Source of the DNA: Pseudomonas sp. R84
GTDB lineage: Bacteria; Pseudomonadota; Gammaproteobacteria; Pseudomonadales; Pseudomonadaceae
Reading direction: 5' to 3'
Assembly: GCF_009834515.1 (NCBI RefSeq)
Contig: NZ_CP019426.1
Span: 2,903,501-2,967,500 of the forward strand
DNA length: 64,000 bases
The position numbers and the translations under genes were made by a program. A model generated the notes under the pieces. The model ran no database searches. It was not told the DNA's origin and saw only the letters and a list, made by a program, of their open reading frames with translations. The first letter of the stretch is position 1. Each line of letters opens with the position of its first letter. Positions 26,454 to 35,537 of the stretch are shown here, piece by piece.

Positions 26454-28841
26454 ATGCATTACCGTTCCCGTTCATTACTGGCGGCTGCTGTCGTGTCCGC
26501 TATCTGGCAACTTCCGGCCAACGCCGAAGAAACTTCGGCAAGCGCTGACAGTGAATCCCGACTTGGTACCGTGTTGGTCACCGGCACCCGTGGCACTTCG
26601 CGCACCGTGCTGGATTCGCCGGTGCCGGTCGATGTGCTCACCGCTGAAGACCTCAAATCCGCCGGCGCCGCTGACGGTGAACTGGGCGCGGCATTGCAGA
26701 CTTTGTTGCCATCCTTCAGCCTGCCGCGCCAATCCAACTCCGGCGGCGCCGACCATGTGCGTGCGGCGCAACTGCGCGGCATGAGCCCGGATCAGGTGCT
26801 GGTACTGGTCAACGGCAAGCGCCGCCACACGTCGGCGGTGGTCAACGATTCGTCGAAGATCGGTCGCGGTACTGCCCCCGTGGATTTCAACTCGATACCG
26901 ATCAGCGCGATCAAACGCATCGAAGTGCTGCGTGACGGTGCCGGCGCGCAGTACGGCTCCGACGCGATTGCTGGGGTGATCAACATTATCCTCGACGACG
27001 CCCCCGAGGGCGGTGAGGTGTCGACCAGTTATGGCGCCTATCACACCCGTCAGGACGCGATCGACAAGACCACCACCGACGGCCAGAACAGCGTGACCAC
27101 GGCGAAGATCGGCACGCGTTTGGGCGAGGAGGGCGGGTTTATCCGTGGCGGCACCGAATACAAGGATCGCAACCCCACCAACCGCGCTGGTTTCGACGGT
27201 TTTGCCGACAGCCCTGGCCAGCGCAACTATGTGATGGGCGACGGCGTCGCGCGCGACGTCAACCTCTGGTTCAACAGTGAGTTGCCACTGGCCGGCGGCA
27301 AGGCCTACAGCTTCGGCACCTATAACCAGCGCCACACCACCGGCGCCGAGTTCTATCGCTACCCGTACGAACAGCCGCAGTTCTACCCCAACGGCTACTT
27401 GCCGCAATCGCTCGGCGACAACAAAGACATCTCCGCCACCGCCGGTTTCAAAGGCCTGATCGGTGACGAGTGGGACTTCGACAGCAGCGTCACCCACGGT
27501 CGCAACCGCTTCGACGGATCGACCCGGCACACGCTCAACGCCAGTCTCGGCGAAGACTCACCGACGAAGTTCGACACCGGCGATTACGAGCTGCGCCAGA
27601 CCACCAGCAACCTCGACTTGAGCCGCGAACTGCGTCTCGGTGAGCGCTCCTTCGTACTCGCGGTTGGCGGCGAATACCGCTACGAAAACTACCTGACCTA
27701 TGCCGGTGACGAGGCCTCCTACATCGGCTCCGGAGCCGACGGCGCCAATGGTCTGCGCCCGAGCGAAGAGTCGGATCTGGATCGCAATGTGTTCGGTACT
27801 TACGCCGAGTTGTCCGGCGATCTCACCGACCGCTTCTTCGTCGACGCCGCCACGCGTTGGGAACATTACGACGATGCCGGCAGCAAACTCACCGGCAAAC
27901 TCAGCGGTCGCTACAAACTCACCGAGCAATGGGCCTTGCGCGGTGCGGTGTCGAACAACTTCCGTGCACCGTCGCTGGCCCAGAGTGGCTTCCAGAACAC
28001 CACCAGCAACTTCGGCGATGGCGGTACGCTGACCGATATCCGCGTGCTCTCGGTCAACGACCCGATCGCCCGCGCACTGGGCGCTGAAAAACTCGATCCG
28101 GAAACCTCGAAGAACTTTAGCCTTGGCCTGACTTTCCAGTTGAACGAACGCTTCGACGCGTCGCTGGACGTGTTCCGCATCGACGTCAAAGACCGCATCA
28201 CCCTGTCGCAACGCATTGGCAGCGATGCTCTGGAAAACTACATCAACGACAACTTCGGCGTTGCTGGCGTGCACGACGTCAACTTCTTCACCAACGCGGC
28301 GGACACCAGCACCGACGGTGCCGAATTGGTGCTCAACTACCACCAACCGTTCTACGAAGGGCAACTGGGCCTGACCACCGCGTACACCTACAACCACACC
28401 AAAGTCACCAGCACCAAAGGCACGCCGTCGCAACTGACGGCGCTGGGCGTTGGCAATGACGCGCTCGTTGGTGTCGAGGAAACCAACACCCTGACCGACG
28501 CGGCGCCGAAGGATCGCTTCATCTTTTCCGCCAATTGGGCCAGCGAGCATTGGGGCTTGCTCGGGCGTCTGACCCGCCAGGGCGAGACCACTCGCGTGTT
28601 CGATTTCGGCGATTCGCAACCGGAGCAAACTTACGGCGCGGTGTGGCAGCTGGACGCCGAAGTGGCCTACAAATTCACCCCGAAATTCAACATTGCCGTG
28701 GGCGGCAACAACCTCACCGACAACTACCCGGAACGTTCCGGTTCGGCGATCAACTACGGCGGCAACCTGCCGTACGACGTGCTCTCGCCAATCGGCACCA
28801 ACGGCGCCTACTACTACGCCCGCGCCACCTATGGTTTCTGA
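26454..28841 (+). CDS. TonB-dependent outer-membrane receptor
   Basis: This 795-residue receptor has a signal peptide (LLAAAVVSAIWQLPANA), a plug domain (LGTVLVTGTRGTSRTVLDSP to GVINIILDD) and a beta-barrel ending in the terminal aromatic ATYGF. AAGGAG precedes ATG 26454; the frame extends 20 codons upstream without a ribosome binding site. No iron-specific feature is evident. Its position at the end of the oxygenase/ABC cluster suggests it brings the same or a related compound across the outer membrane. Confidence 0.9.
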   Translation: MHYRSRSLLAAAVVSAIWQLPANAEETSASADSESRLGTVLVTGTRGTSRTVLDSPVPVDVLTAEDLKSAGAADGELGAALQTLLPSFSLPRQSNSGGADHVRAAQLRGMSPDQVLVLVNGKRRHTSAVVNDSSKIGRGTAPVDFNSIPISAIKRIEVLRDGAGAQYGSDAIAGVINIILDDAPEGGEVSTSYGAYHTRQDAIDKTTTDGQNSVTTAKIGTRLGEEGGFIRGGTEYKDRNPTNRAGFDGFADSPGQRNYVMGDGVARDVNLWFNSELPLAGGKAYSFGTYNQRHTTGAEFYRYPYEQPQFYPNGYLPQSLGDNKDISATAGFKGLIGDEWDFDSSVTHGRNRFDGSTRHTLNASLGEDSPTKFDTGDYELRQTTSNLDLSRELRLGERSFVLAVGGEYRYENYLTYAGDEASYIGSGADGANGLRPSEESDLDRNVFGTYAELSGDLTDRFFVDAATRWEHYDDAGSKLTGKLSGRYKLTEQWALRGAVSNNFRAPSLAQSGFQNTTSNFGDGGTLTDIRVLSVNDPIARALGAEKLDPETSKNFSLGLTFQLNERFDASLDVFRIDVKDRITLSQRIGSDALENYINDNFGVAGVHDVNFFTNAADTSTDGAELVLNYHQPFYEGQLGLTTAYTYNHTKVTSTKGTPSQLTALGVGNDALVGVEETNTLTDAAPKDRFIFSANWASEHWGLLGRLTRQGETTRVFDFGDSQPEQTYGAVWQLDAEVAYKFTPKFNIAVGGNNLTDNYPERSGSAINYGGNLPYDVLSPIGTNGAYYYARATYGF

Positions 28842-30231
28842 CGCGGGGCCGGGGCGGCATCTGCCGGTGTTTCAGGCGTTGCTGATCACGCTGGGCATGG
28901 TGATCACCACCGACATCCTGAAAACCGCGCCGACCGTGGCCCTCAATGTCGGGCCGGAGCATTTCTACCTGTTGTGGGTGCTGGGCGGCGTCGCGTCGAT
29001 GATTGGCGCGCTGTGTTTTGCAGAGATGGCCACGGCGTTTCCGCATCCGGGCGGCGACTATCACTTTCTGCGCACGGCGTATGGCGAACGCATGGGATTC
29101 TTGTTCGCCTGGTCGCGGTTTTCGGTGATGCACACCGGGTGGATAGCGTTATCGGCGTTCATGTTTGCCGATTACGTCGATGCGGTGGTGCCGCTGGGGC
29201 AGTACGGCTCCGGGTTGTTTGCCGGGGCGGTGATTGCGGCATTGGTGTCGCTTAATCTCATCGGTAAACACACTGGTTTTATTACCCAGACCTTGTTGGT
29301 GGGGCTGCTGGCGCTGGGTTTTTTGAGCATCGCCAGTGCCGGTGTTTTTCTGGCCTGGCAAGGTATCGAAGCGCCTGCGCCGAGTCTTGCGCCCGTCGTG
29401 GAAAACACCGGCATGGCCGGGTTCTCGGCGGCGATGATTTTCGTCTTTCTGGCATTCGGCGGCTGGAGCGATGCGGCGACGTTGTCGGCGGAAGTGCGTG
29501 ATGGCCGGCGGGGGATTTTCATCGCCATGCTCGGTGCGCTGAGCGTGTTGATGGCGATCTATCTGGCGCTCAATTGGGCGTTCGTTCAGGGCTTGGGATT
29601 CGCTGGACTGGCCGCCAGCAATGCACCGGCGGTTGAGTTGTTGAACCGTGCTTTCGGTGCACCGGGTGTCATGCTGATTTTGCTGATGGTCGGTATCGCC
29701 GCGATCGCGACCATCAACTCGACCCTGCTGGTCGGCGCTCGCACCACTTACGCTGCTGCGCGCGATGTGCCACAACTGCGCAGCTTCGGCGCCTGGGATG
29801 ACCGCCATGGTGTACCGCGCAAAGCGTTACTGGCGGAAGGAGCGGTGGCATTGTTGCTGGTGCTGTTTGGCAGTTTTACTCAGAGCGGCTTCAACACCAT
29901 GGTCGAGTACCTGACCCCGGTTTATTGGCTGTTTCTGAGTTTGAGCAGCGTAGCGCTGATCATCCTGCGACGGCGCTTTCCTGAGGTGCCGAGGCCGGTG
30001 AAGGTGCCGTTGTATCCGCTGTTGCCGCTGCTGTTTTTCGGGTTGTGCCTGTACATGCTGTATTCCAGCGTGACGGTGGTGGGGTTTGGGGCATTTTTGG
30101 GGATTGCGGTGTTGCTGGTGGGCTTGGTGCTGTTGGCCGGGTTGAGCCGACTGACGCTAAACCCTCACCCCAGCCCTCTCCCAGAGGGAGAGGGGGCCGA
30201 CCGAGGTGTCTTGGGGGATACATCGACCTGA
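28831..30231 (+). CDS. APC-family permease with repeat-derived C-terminal tail
   Basis: This 466-residue transporter has about twelve hydrophobic helices. The most upstream ATG, 28831, overlaps the receptor stop by 11 nt but has no clear ribosome binding site, so the exact start is uncertain. The last ~20 residues (NPHPSPLPEGEGADRGV...) are encoded by the CT-rich intergenic repeat that begins at 30162. The native C-terminus was therefore probably altered by the repeat. The substrate is unknown; it may be an amino acid from the same pathway. Confidence 0.83.
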   Translation: MVSDAGPGRHLPVFQALLITLGMVITTDILKTAPTVALNVGPEHFYLLWVLGGVASMIGALCFAEMATAFPHPGGDYHFLRTAYGERMGFLFAWSRFSVMHTGWIALSAFMFADYVDAVVPLGQYGSGLFAGAVIAALVSLNLIGKHTGFITQTLLVGLLALGFLSIASAGVFLAWQGIEAPAPSLAPVVENTGMAGFSAAMIFVFLAFGGWSDAATLSAEVRDGRRGIFIAMLGALSVLMAIYLALNWAFVQGLGFAGLAASNAPAVELLNRAFGAPGVMLILLMVGIAAIATINSTLLVGARTTYAAARDVPQLRSFGAWDDRHGVPRKALLAEGAVALLLVLFGSFTQSGFNTMVEYLTPVYWLFLSLSSVALIILRRRFPEVPRPVKVPLYPLLPLLFFGLCLYMLYSSVTVVGFGAFLGIAVLLVGLVLLAGLSRLTLNPHPSPLPEGEGADRGVLGDTST

Positions 30232-30375
30232 AAGACCGAATCGATTATGGCTTCAGTGAAGCAAATACTGGTCGAAGCCGATTATGGATTCAGTGAAGTA
30301 CGTTCAGGTCGGCGTACTTCTCCAATATCCCCGGATCGGTCCCCTCTCCCTTTGGGAGAGGGCTAGGGTGAGGGG
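30162..30375. repeat. CT-rich palindromic repeat, second copy
   Basis: CCCTCACCCCAGCCCTCTCC at the left end is mirrored by GGGAGAGGGCTAGGGTGAGG at the right. The outer parts match the element at 17716-18023, including GAGGGAGAGGG and CCGACCGAGGTG. The centre has its own direct repeat (GATTATGG-TTCAGTGAAG twice). It reaches into the permease reading frame. Confidence 0.85.
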
Positions 30376-30378
30376 CTC

Positions 30379-30840
30379 TTAAAAGGACACCTCCGCCGGC
30401 TGCGACAACCGCAGCACCGACAAGTCCCCCGTATTACGCTTGTAAGCCAAACGAATCGCTTCGATGCTGGCCCCATTCTTCGCACTATTTTCATGCAAAA
30501 TCACAATCACCTTGGTGCTCAAGCGCTCAGGCTCCTTCGCGCCCTTATCCCGCCACTGCCCATAAGCATCAAGCACACTGAATCCATCAGGAAACCGCGA
30601 CGTAACCTCCTGATCAAGAAACTCGCGCCAGCGCGCCGGGCTGACCGCACCTTCCTTGCCATCGATCGAACCCACGGAGAAGTACAACTCGGTGCGAATC
30701 CACTGCGCCTGCGCCGGCCGCGAAGTATCACCTTGCAGGGTCGAACTGGCGGGATCATGGGTGTGAACGGACGCAGGAGGAGGGCTGGCACAACCGGCGA
30801 CGGCGACGAACAGCGCCGCCAGTAGAAAACGTCGAGGCAT
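30379..30840 (-). CDS. DUF3574 lipoprotein
   Basis: This 153-residue protein has a lipobox (AVAGC, Cys17) and a DUF3574 domain (IRTELYFSVGS; FPDGFSVLDAYGQWRDKG; TKVIVILHE). It should be anchored in the cell envelope. Function of the family is unknown. No operon partner is evident; the next minus-strand gene upstream is 200 nt away. Confidence 0.83.
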   Translation of the reverse strand: MPRRFLLAALFVAVAGCASPPPASVHTHDPASSTLQGDTSRPAQAQWIRTELYFSVGSIDGKEGAVSPARWREFLDQEVTSRFPDGFSVLDAYGQWRDKGAKEPERLSTKVIVILHENSAKNGASIEAIRLAYKRNTGDLSVLRLSQPAEVSF

Positions 30841-30963
30841 GGAACATCCTTATTGAACGATGAGTAAACCGCTCGAGTATAAGGTTGCTGTCTGACCGCC
30901 AATAAAGACCTAAAAAGCCGGCATTTAGGCGCTTCCGGAATAACCCTTCACCGCGCAAAAATT

Positions 30964-30990
30964 GTGGGAGCGAGCCTGCTCGCGAAAGCG
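30964..30990. repeat. Single REP half-element
   Basis: GTGGGAGCGAGCCTGCTCGC is one arm of the REP family, with the short internal palindrome GCGAGC-CT-GCTCGC. No second arm is found nearby, so this is a solo copy. Confidence 0.75.
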
Positions 30991-31037
30991 ATTTTTCAGA
31001 CAGCGAAAATATTCCATGCCACAGCTTCACCGATTCA

Positions 31038-33419
31038 TTACCCACTCGCCGGTGGTTTCGCCAACGCAATCTCTGCCGCACCCAGCCGCTTGAGAATTTC
31101 AAACAACAAATCACTTTTGGTCACCCCGACAATCCGCGGGCTGCCCACATAACCGGTCACCGTCAAAGTAATCCCGTCCGGCGACAACTTGCTGAAGCGC
31201 ACGAACGGTGCCGGTTTATCGAGGATGGTTTCGTTCTCCCGATAAGTGTTGAGCAACAGGTCTTTCACCTCTTCGGGATCGATGTCCAGCGGGAACACCA
31301 GTTCCAGCGACGCCACGCCTTGCGCGCTGCCACCCAATGTCACGTTGCGCAGGTTCTGCGAGATCAGTTGCGAGTTGGGCACGATGACAATCGAGCGGTC
31401 GCTGAGCTGGATTTCCGTGGCGCGCACATTGATGCGGCGAATATCGCCTTCGACGCCACTGATGCTGATCAAGTCGCCGACTTTCACCGGCCGTTCAGTC
31501 AGCAAAATCAGCCCCGAGACAAAATTCTTCACGATCTCCTGCAAGCCGAAACCGATGCCCACCGATAACGCACTGACGATCCACGCCAGATTGGTCCACT
31601 GCACGCCCAGCGACGACAGCGTCAGCAGAATCACGAAGGCGTAGCCGATGTTGGAAAACAGCGTGCTCAGCGAGGCGCACATGCCCGGGTCCATCTCGGT
31701 CTTGGGCAGGAACTCGTTGTCGAGCCAACGGCGCAGGGCGCGGATCAGCCAGATGCCGATCATCAGCGCCAGCACGGCATTGAGCAGGTGGCCGGGGACG
31801 ATGTTCAGCTTGCGCAGCCCGGCGCCGCCGAGGATTGCCATGATGTTGCTCGCCAGTTGTCCCAGCGTGGTGCCGATGCCGCCGACAAACAGGGCGATGA
31901 CCGCCAGCAACAACAGCGCGGCCCGGCTGAAACCGGACAGCAGAATCTCGATCTGATCAAGCCGGCGATCGCCAATGCCGAGCAACTGTTTAAGTGCCTT
32001 GCCGCTCGCATGTCTGGGTGAAAACACGTGTTCGCAGGCGTCCTTGACCAATTGAATCAGCAAGTAGAACCCCGACAAGACTATGTACGCCCACACCAGC
32101 TCATAACTGATGAACCGCGCCAGCGACACGTAACCGGTGAGCAGGGCAATCGCCGAGACAAACATCGAAATGCTCGCGATGGTGTAAATCACCCCGGCAA
32201 ACGTACTGTTGGCCGCCGCTGCATCATTGGCCGCGACCAGTGCCTTGCGCACCTTGCCGACGCGCAACAGCAGGACCGTCACGATCGCTAGCACGACGAT
32301 CGAAATGACCCCGCGCCCGGCAATCACGATCTGGCTGCTCATGCCGGTGGCGTTGCTGACCTGCACCAGCGTCACCAGCACCAATAACGTGCAGGACAAG
32401 ATGCGCGGGTAGGGCCTGAGCGCCAGTGCCACCTGATCGGCAATCGCCGGCAGGCGCCACGAGGGATGTTCGGTCGACAACAACGCGCGGCTCAAACCGG
32501 TGATCAGCACGCAGGCATAGACGACCTTCTCGAACTCTTCGGAGAATGTTTCCAGTACCGGCGGCAAATTTTGGTGGCGGGTGCAGGCGTAGAACAACAA
32601 TTGCAAGGCAATGCCGGTGGTAGCGATGGTCGCCAGCGCCGAGGCGAACGCCAGTGCACTGCGGCGCAGACGCCCCTCGGGCATGCGGTAAATGCACACC
32701 CAGGTCAGGCCGCGTTCGGCCAGTCTGCGGCCGAATGTCCAGATGATCAGCGCCAACGCCATCAGTACACTGGTGTAGGCGCGTTCGCCCGGCGCCCACA
32801 CGGTGGACCATGTATCGCGCACCTGCGTGACGAAAAAGCGTAAACGCTGACGGTCGTCGTCACTCGGACTCACCAGCGGCGACCAGAAACTCGGGCTCAG
32901 CACGCTGTCAGTGCCCAGCGTCAGCTCACTTTCAAGCAGTGTGCGACGGATGCCAGCGATCTGCGTAATAAGGTCCGCTGCGCTCTGCTTCAGCGCAGCC
33001 AGGCTCTTCAGCGTGCCGTCGACCTTGCTCTTTTGCTCGGCCAGCGATGCCCGTTGCGCGACGATATCTGCCTGCTCGGCCGCCAGATCGGCATCCGGCG
33101 CAGCCCCCAGCACCCCAAGCTGCACGGCCAGTTGCGCCTGCTGCGGCAACAACGCTGCCGACAACCGATCGACATCCAGAATAAACGCCTGCACCCGATC
33201 CTGCGGGCCTTCGAGCTGGTTGTAATTGTTCGCTGCGGAAATCTGTTGCTTGAGGCCGTCGAGGCGTTGTTGCAACGCCTGCAGATCGCTTTGTGAAATC
33301 ACCGGTAACGGCGCGGCGGCGGTGGCCGGCGCCGGCAAATCGGCTGCCCACAGCGGCGGACTGCCGCAAACAAGCAGCATGAACGCGACAAAAAACAACG
33401 ACTTCAGTGTGTTGCGCAT
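31038..33419 (-). CDS. Large MscS-family mechanosensitive channel with DUF3772 domain
   Basis: This 793-residue membrane protein has a signal peptide (LLVCGSPPLWA) and a periplasmic coiled-coil-rich DUF3772 region (about residues 50-180). Several additional helices lead to the MscS core (ALSVGIGFGLQEIVKNFVSG, residues about 610-630, and the beta domain VGDLISISGVEGDIRRINVRAT). It should release solutes on membrane tension. It resembles the MscK/YbdG-like large channels in layout. Confidence 0.9.
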   Translation of the reverse strand: MRNTLKSLFFVAFMLLVCGSPPLWAADLPAPATAAAPLPVISQSDLQALQQRLDGLKQQISAANNYNQLEGPQDRVQAFILDVDRLSAALLPQQAQLAVQLGVLGAAPDADLAAEQADIVAQRASLAEQKSKVDGTLKSLAALKQSAADLITQIAGIRRTLLESELTLGTDSVLSPSFWSPLVSPSDDDRQRLRFFVTQVRDTWSTVWAPGERAYTSVLMALALIIWTFGRRLAERGLTWVCIYRMPEGRLRRSALAFASALATIATTGIALQLLFYACTRHQNLPPVLETFSEEFEKVVYACVLITGLSRALLSTEHPSWRLPAIADQVALALRPYPRILSCTLLVLVTLVQVSNATGMSSQIVIAGRGVISIVVLAIVTVLLLRVGKVRKALVAANDAAAANSTFAGVIYTIASISMFVSAIALLTGYVSLARFISYELVWAYIVLSGFYLLIQLVKDACEHVFSPRHASGKALKQLLGIGDRRLDQIEILLSGFSRAALLLLAVIALFVGGIGTTLGQLASNIMAILGGAGLRKLNIVPGHLLNAVLALMIGIWLIRALRRWLDNEFLPKTEMDPGMCASLSTLFSNIGYAFVILLTLSSLGVQWTNLAWIVSALSVGIGFGLQEIVKNFVSGLILLTERPVKVGDLISISGVEGDIRRINVRATEIQLSDRSIVIVPNSQLISQNLRNVTLGGSAQGVASLELVFPLDIDPEEVKDLLLNTYRENETILDKPAPFVRFSKLSPDGITLTVTGYVGSPRIVGVTKSDLLFEILKRLGAAEIALAKPPASG

Positions 33420-33527
33420 GGGTGAGGCGGCTCGAATGGATCACACAGTCTATGAGGTTAGGTGATCGAGCCGATCGGGGAGGAAAACTTTCCGGCAAAG
33501 CAGGGCAGGTGAGCAAGTGTCCAGACG

Positions 33528-33554
33528 AAAAAAGCCCGACGGGTAAGGTCGGGC
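33528..33554 (-). terminator. Intrinsic terminator of the repeat-peptide gene
   Basis: GCCCGAC (33534-33540) pairs with GTCGGGC (33548-33554). Read on the minus strand the hairpin is followed by six T's. It lies just downstream of the gene that ends at 33587. Confidence 0.82.
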
Positions 33555-33586
33555 CTTTCTTCGGTGACGGCGCTGAAGCACTGCAT

Positions 33587-33820
33587 TCAGACGGCGCGGC
33601 GTTCAATCAAGCGGTCCGAACCACCTTCGGCAACGGCATCACTGAACAGCGGGTCGGTTTCAGTGGCGGCGGCAACTGCGTCGCTGAACAGCGGATCAGT
33701 CTGGGTCGCAGCGGCGACTGCATCGCTGAACAGTGGATCAGTCTGGGTGGCAGGTTCAGCGGCAAAAGCATTCAGGGCGAACAGTGAGAAAGCGATGCTG
33801 AGAAGGGCTTGGCGTTTCAT
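33587..33820 (-). CDS. Small secreted protein with three 14-residue tandem repeats
   Basis: This 77-residue protein has a clear signal peptide (LLSIAFSLFALNAFAA). After it come three tandem copies of ATQTDPLFSDAVAA (residues 24-37, 38-51 and 52-65; the third has Glu for Gln and an altered end). The remaining tail, SDRLIERRAV, is basic. ACGGAG precedes ATG 33820, and a good terminator follows, so it looks like a real monocistronic gene. I do not recognise the family or a function. Confidence 0.7.
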   Translation of the reverse strand: MKRQALLSIAFSLFALNAFAAEPATQTDPLFSDAVAAATQTDPLFSDAVAAATETDPLFSDAVAEGGSDRLIERRAV

Positions 33821-33963
33821 GAGTGTGTGCTCCGTGGGGTAGTGGTTGGGTCTGGAGCCGATCTTACGCCGTGAGCCTGATAAGAGAACTTCATTGAATC
33901 AATGGCTGTTATTGGCGCGGTTAATGATTGGGCTTTCTGAAGTCATCAAGGCGTAAATCAGGC

Positions 33964-34842
33964 TTACGCATAACCGATCTTCACCTGAGCACTGATCAGT
34001 TCAGCCAGCATCCGCACCGGCTCGGTGAAGGTCTGCCGCGACCGGTGCACCAGGCCGATATCGCGGTGGAAAGTGTGTTGCCCCAAGTTCAGCACCCGGA
34101 CACCGGCAGGCCATGCAAAGTCGGGCGCGGTCTGCGGCACCAGTGCCACTCCGACACCGTTTTCGACGAGTCTGATAATCGCCTCCAGCTCATCCAGCTC
34201 GCAGACCTCTCGCAGTGTGAAATGCATCTGCCGCAAAAAGCGGTCGACCTGCCTGCCGCCAAAGGAAGATCGGTCATATCGAATGAACGGCTGGCTGGAA
34301 AGCAACTGGGTCCAGTCATCTCCCGGCATATCACGCGGCACGATCAACCGGTAAGGCTCCAGTGCCAGCGTCGTCCAGCGCAGGTCGCTTTGCAGTGAAA
34401 AGGGTGGGCGGATGATCACGGCCATGTCGATCTCGCCAACATCCACCAGGTTGACCAGTTCCATCGACAACCCAGGCACCACGCGGGATCGGCACTGCGG
34501 GCAGTGCTGGTGAAACTTAGCCAACGCGTCCGGCAAGTAAGAGCGCTGCACTGAAGCAATCGCGCCAATGTTGACCAGCACGTTGGGCGGCAGTCCCATC
34601 GTTGTCGAACCGAGGCTGTCGTAGAGCCTGAGCAGTTCTTGCGCCTGCAGGAGGATCTGCTGGCCCATTTTGTTGAGGTGTGCCGAGCGCCCCTTCCTGT
34701 CGAAAAGCTCGAAGCCGAGTTCAGCTTCCAGGCGCTGGATCTGTGCGCTGACGGCGGCCTGCGTGAGGCCGATTTTGTTGCCTGCAGCAGCGAAAGTACC
34801 TTCGCGCGCGACGGTGATGAGTGTCTTCAGTTCTTTGATCAT
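33964..34842 (-). CDS. LysR-family transcriptional regulator
   Basis: This 292-residue protein has the N-terminal LysR winged helix (EGTFAAAGNKIGLTQAAVSAQ) and a periplasmic-binding-like effector domain. It is divergent from the VOC protein gene and the symporter gene that follow, and is probably their regulator. A palindrome CACAAATATTAATTGTG lies directly upstream of its start. Confidence 0.9.
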   Translation of the reverse strand: MIKELKTLITVAREGTFAAAGNKIGLTQAAVSAQIQRLEAELGFELFDRKGRSAHLNKMGQQILLQAQELLRLYDSLGSTTMGLPPNVLVNIGAIASVQRSYLPDALAKFHQHCPQCRSRVVPGLSMELVNLVDVGEIDMAVIIRPPFSLQSDLRWTTLALEPYRLIVPRDMPGDDWTQLLSSQPFIRYDRSSFGGRQVDRFLRQMHFTLREVCELDELEAIIRLVENGVGVALVPQTAPDFAWPAGVRVLNLGQHTFHRDIGLVHRSRQTFTEPVRMLAELISAQVKIGYA

Positions 34843-34843
34843 T

Positions 34844-34860
34844 CACAAATATTAATTGTG
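34844..34860. promoter_or_regulatory. Candidate LysR operator in the divergent region
   Basis: CACAAATATTAATTGTG has perfect 5-bp arms around an AT-rich centre. It lies two bases upstream of the LysR start codon, in the 157-nt gap shared with the VOC gene. The position fits autoregulation by a LysR protein. Confidence 0.45.
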
Positions 34861-34999
34861 TTTCTAAGAAATATATATTGATTTTTATGTTTGGTTTTCC
34901 GTCCTAGGATGTTTCCCATTCCCCGGCAGCGGCTGAATCCTAAGGCGCCGATGACGGCAGGAATGTTCGCCAACCCACAACAATATGATCGGAGTTCTG

Positions 35000-35425
35000 A
35001 TGAGCCTCTCGCCTTTTCACCTCGCTATCCCCGTTTACGATCTGGCTGCAGCGCGCACCTTTTACGGTGAAGTCTTTGGTCTTGCAGAAGGGCGCTCCAG
35101 TACTCAGTGGGTCGACTTCGATTTTTATGGCCACCAACTGGTCATCCACGAACACCCGAAAACCGCGTCCCAGGAAAGTGTTCACAGCAACCCGGTCGAC
35201 GGTCACGACGTTCCGGTTCCGCACTTCGGCATCATTCTGGGATGGCAACAGTGGGAAGCATTGGCCGAACGCCTGAAGTCCTTTGGCACCGAGTTTGTGA
35301 TCGAACCGTACATTCGCTTTCAGGGGCAGGTCGGCGAGCAAGCCACCATGTTTCTCTTTGATCCGTGCGGCAACGCTCTGGAATTCAAGGCTTTCAAGGA
35401 TATGAGCCAGCTCTTCGCCAAATGA
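35000..35425 (+). CDS. VOC-family (glyoxalase/dioxygenase-like) protein
   Basis: This 141-residue protein has the vicinal-oxygen-chelate fold: [21 protein letters not shown] at the start, a central HQLVIHEHP segment and the C-terminal [15 protein letters not shown]. The metal residues His7, His near 51 and Glu near 131 can be seen. I chose ATG 35000 because GGAG is nine bases upstream. It is divergent from the LysR gene and 112 nt before a symporter. The reaction is unknown. Confidence 0.85.
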   Translation: MSLSPFHLAIPVYDLAAARTFYGEVFGLAEGRSSTQWVDFDFYGHQLVIHEHPKTASQESVHSNPVDGHDVPVPHFGIILGWQQWEALAERLKSFGTEFVIEPYIRFQGQVGEQATMFLFDPCGNALEFKAFKDMSQLFAK

Positions 35426-35537
35426 CAGGCGGCATGGCACAACCCGGTTGTGCCATTCGGTCTCAAGTGAGCTGGAAGCTCATGACTCTAGCAACTGCCC
35501 TTAGCGCAGACCTTTCATTCCAACAAAAAGGCTAGAC

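Noticed and set aside
33626..33751. Possible CRISPR-like array from the regular 42-bp repeats
   Set aside because: The units are contiguous without spacers, keep an open frame and encode the repeat peptide; no cas gene is near.
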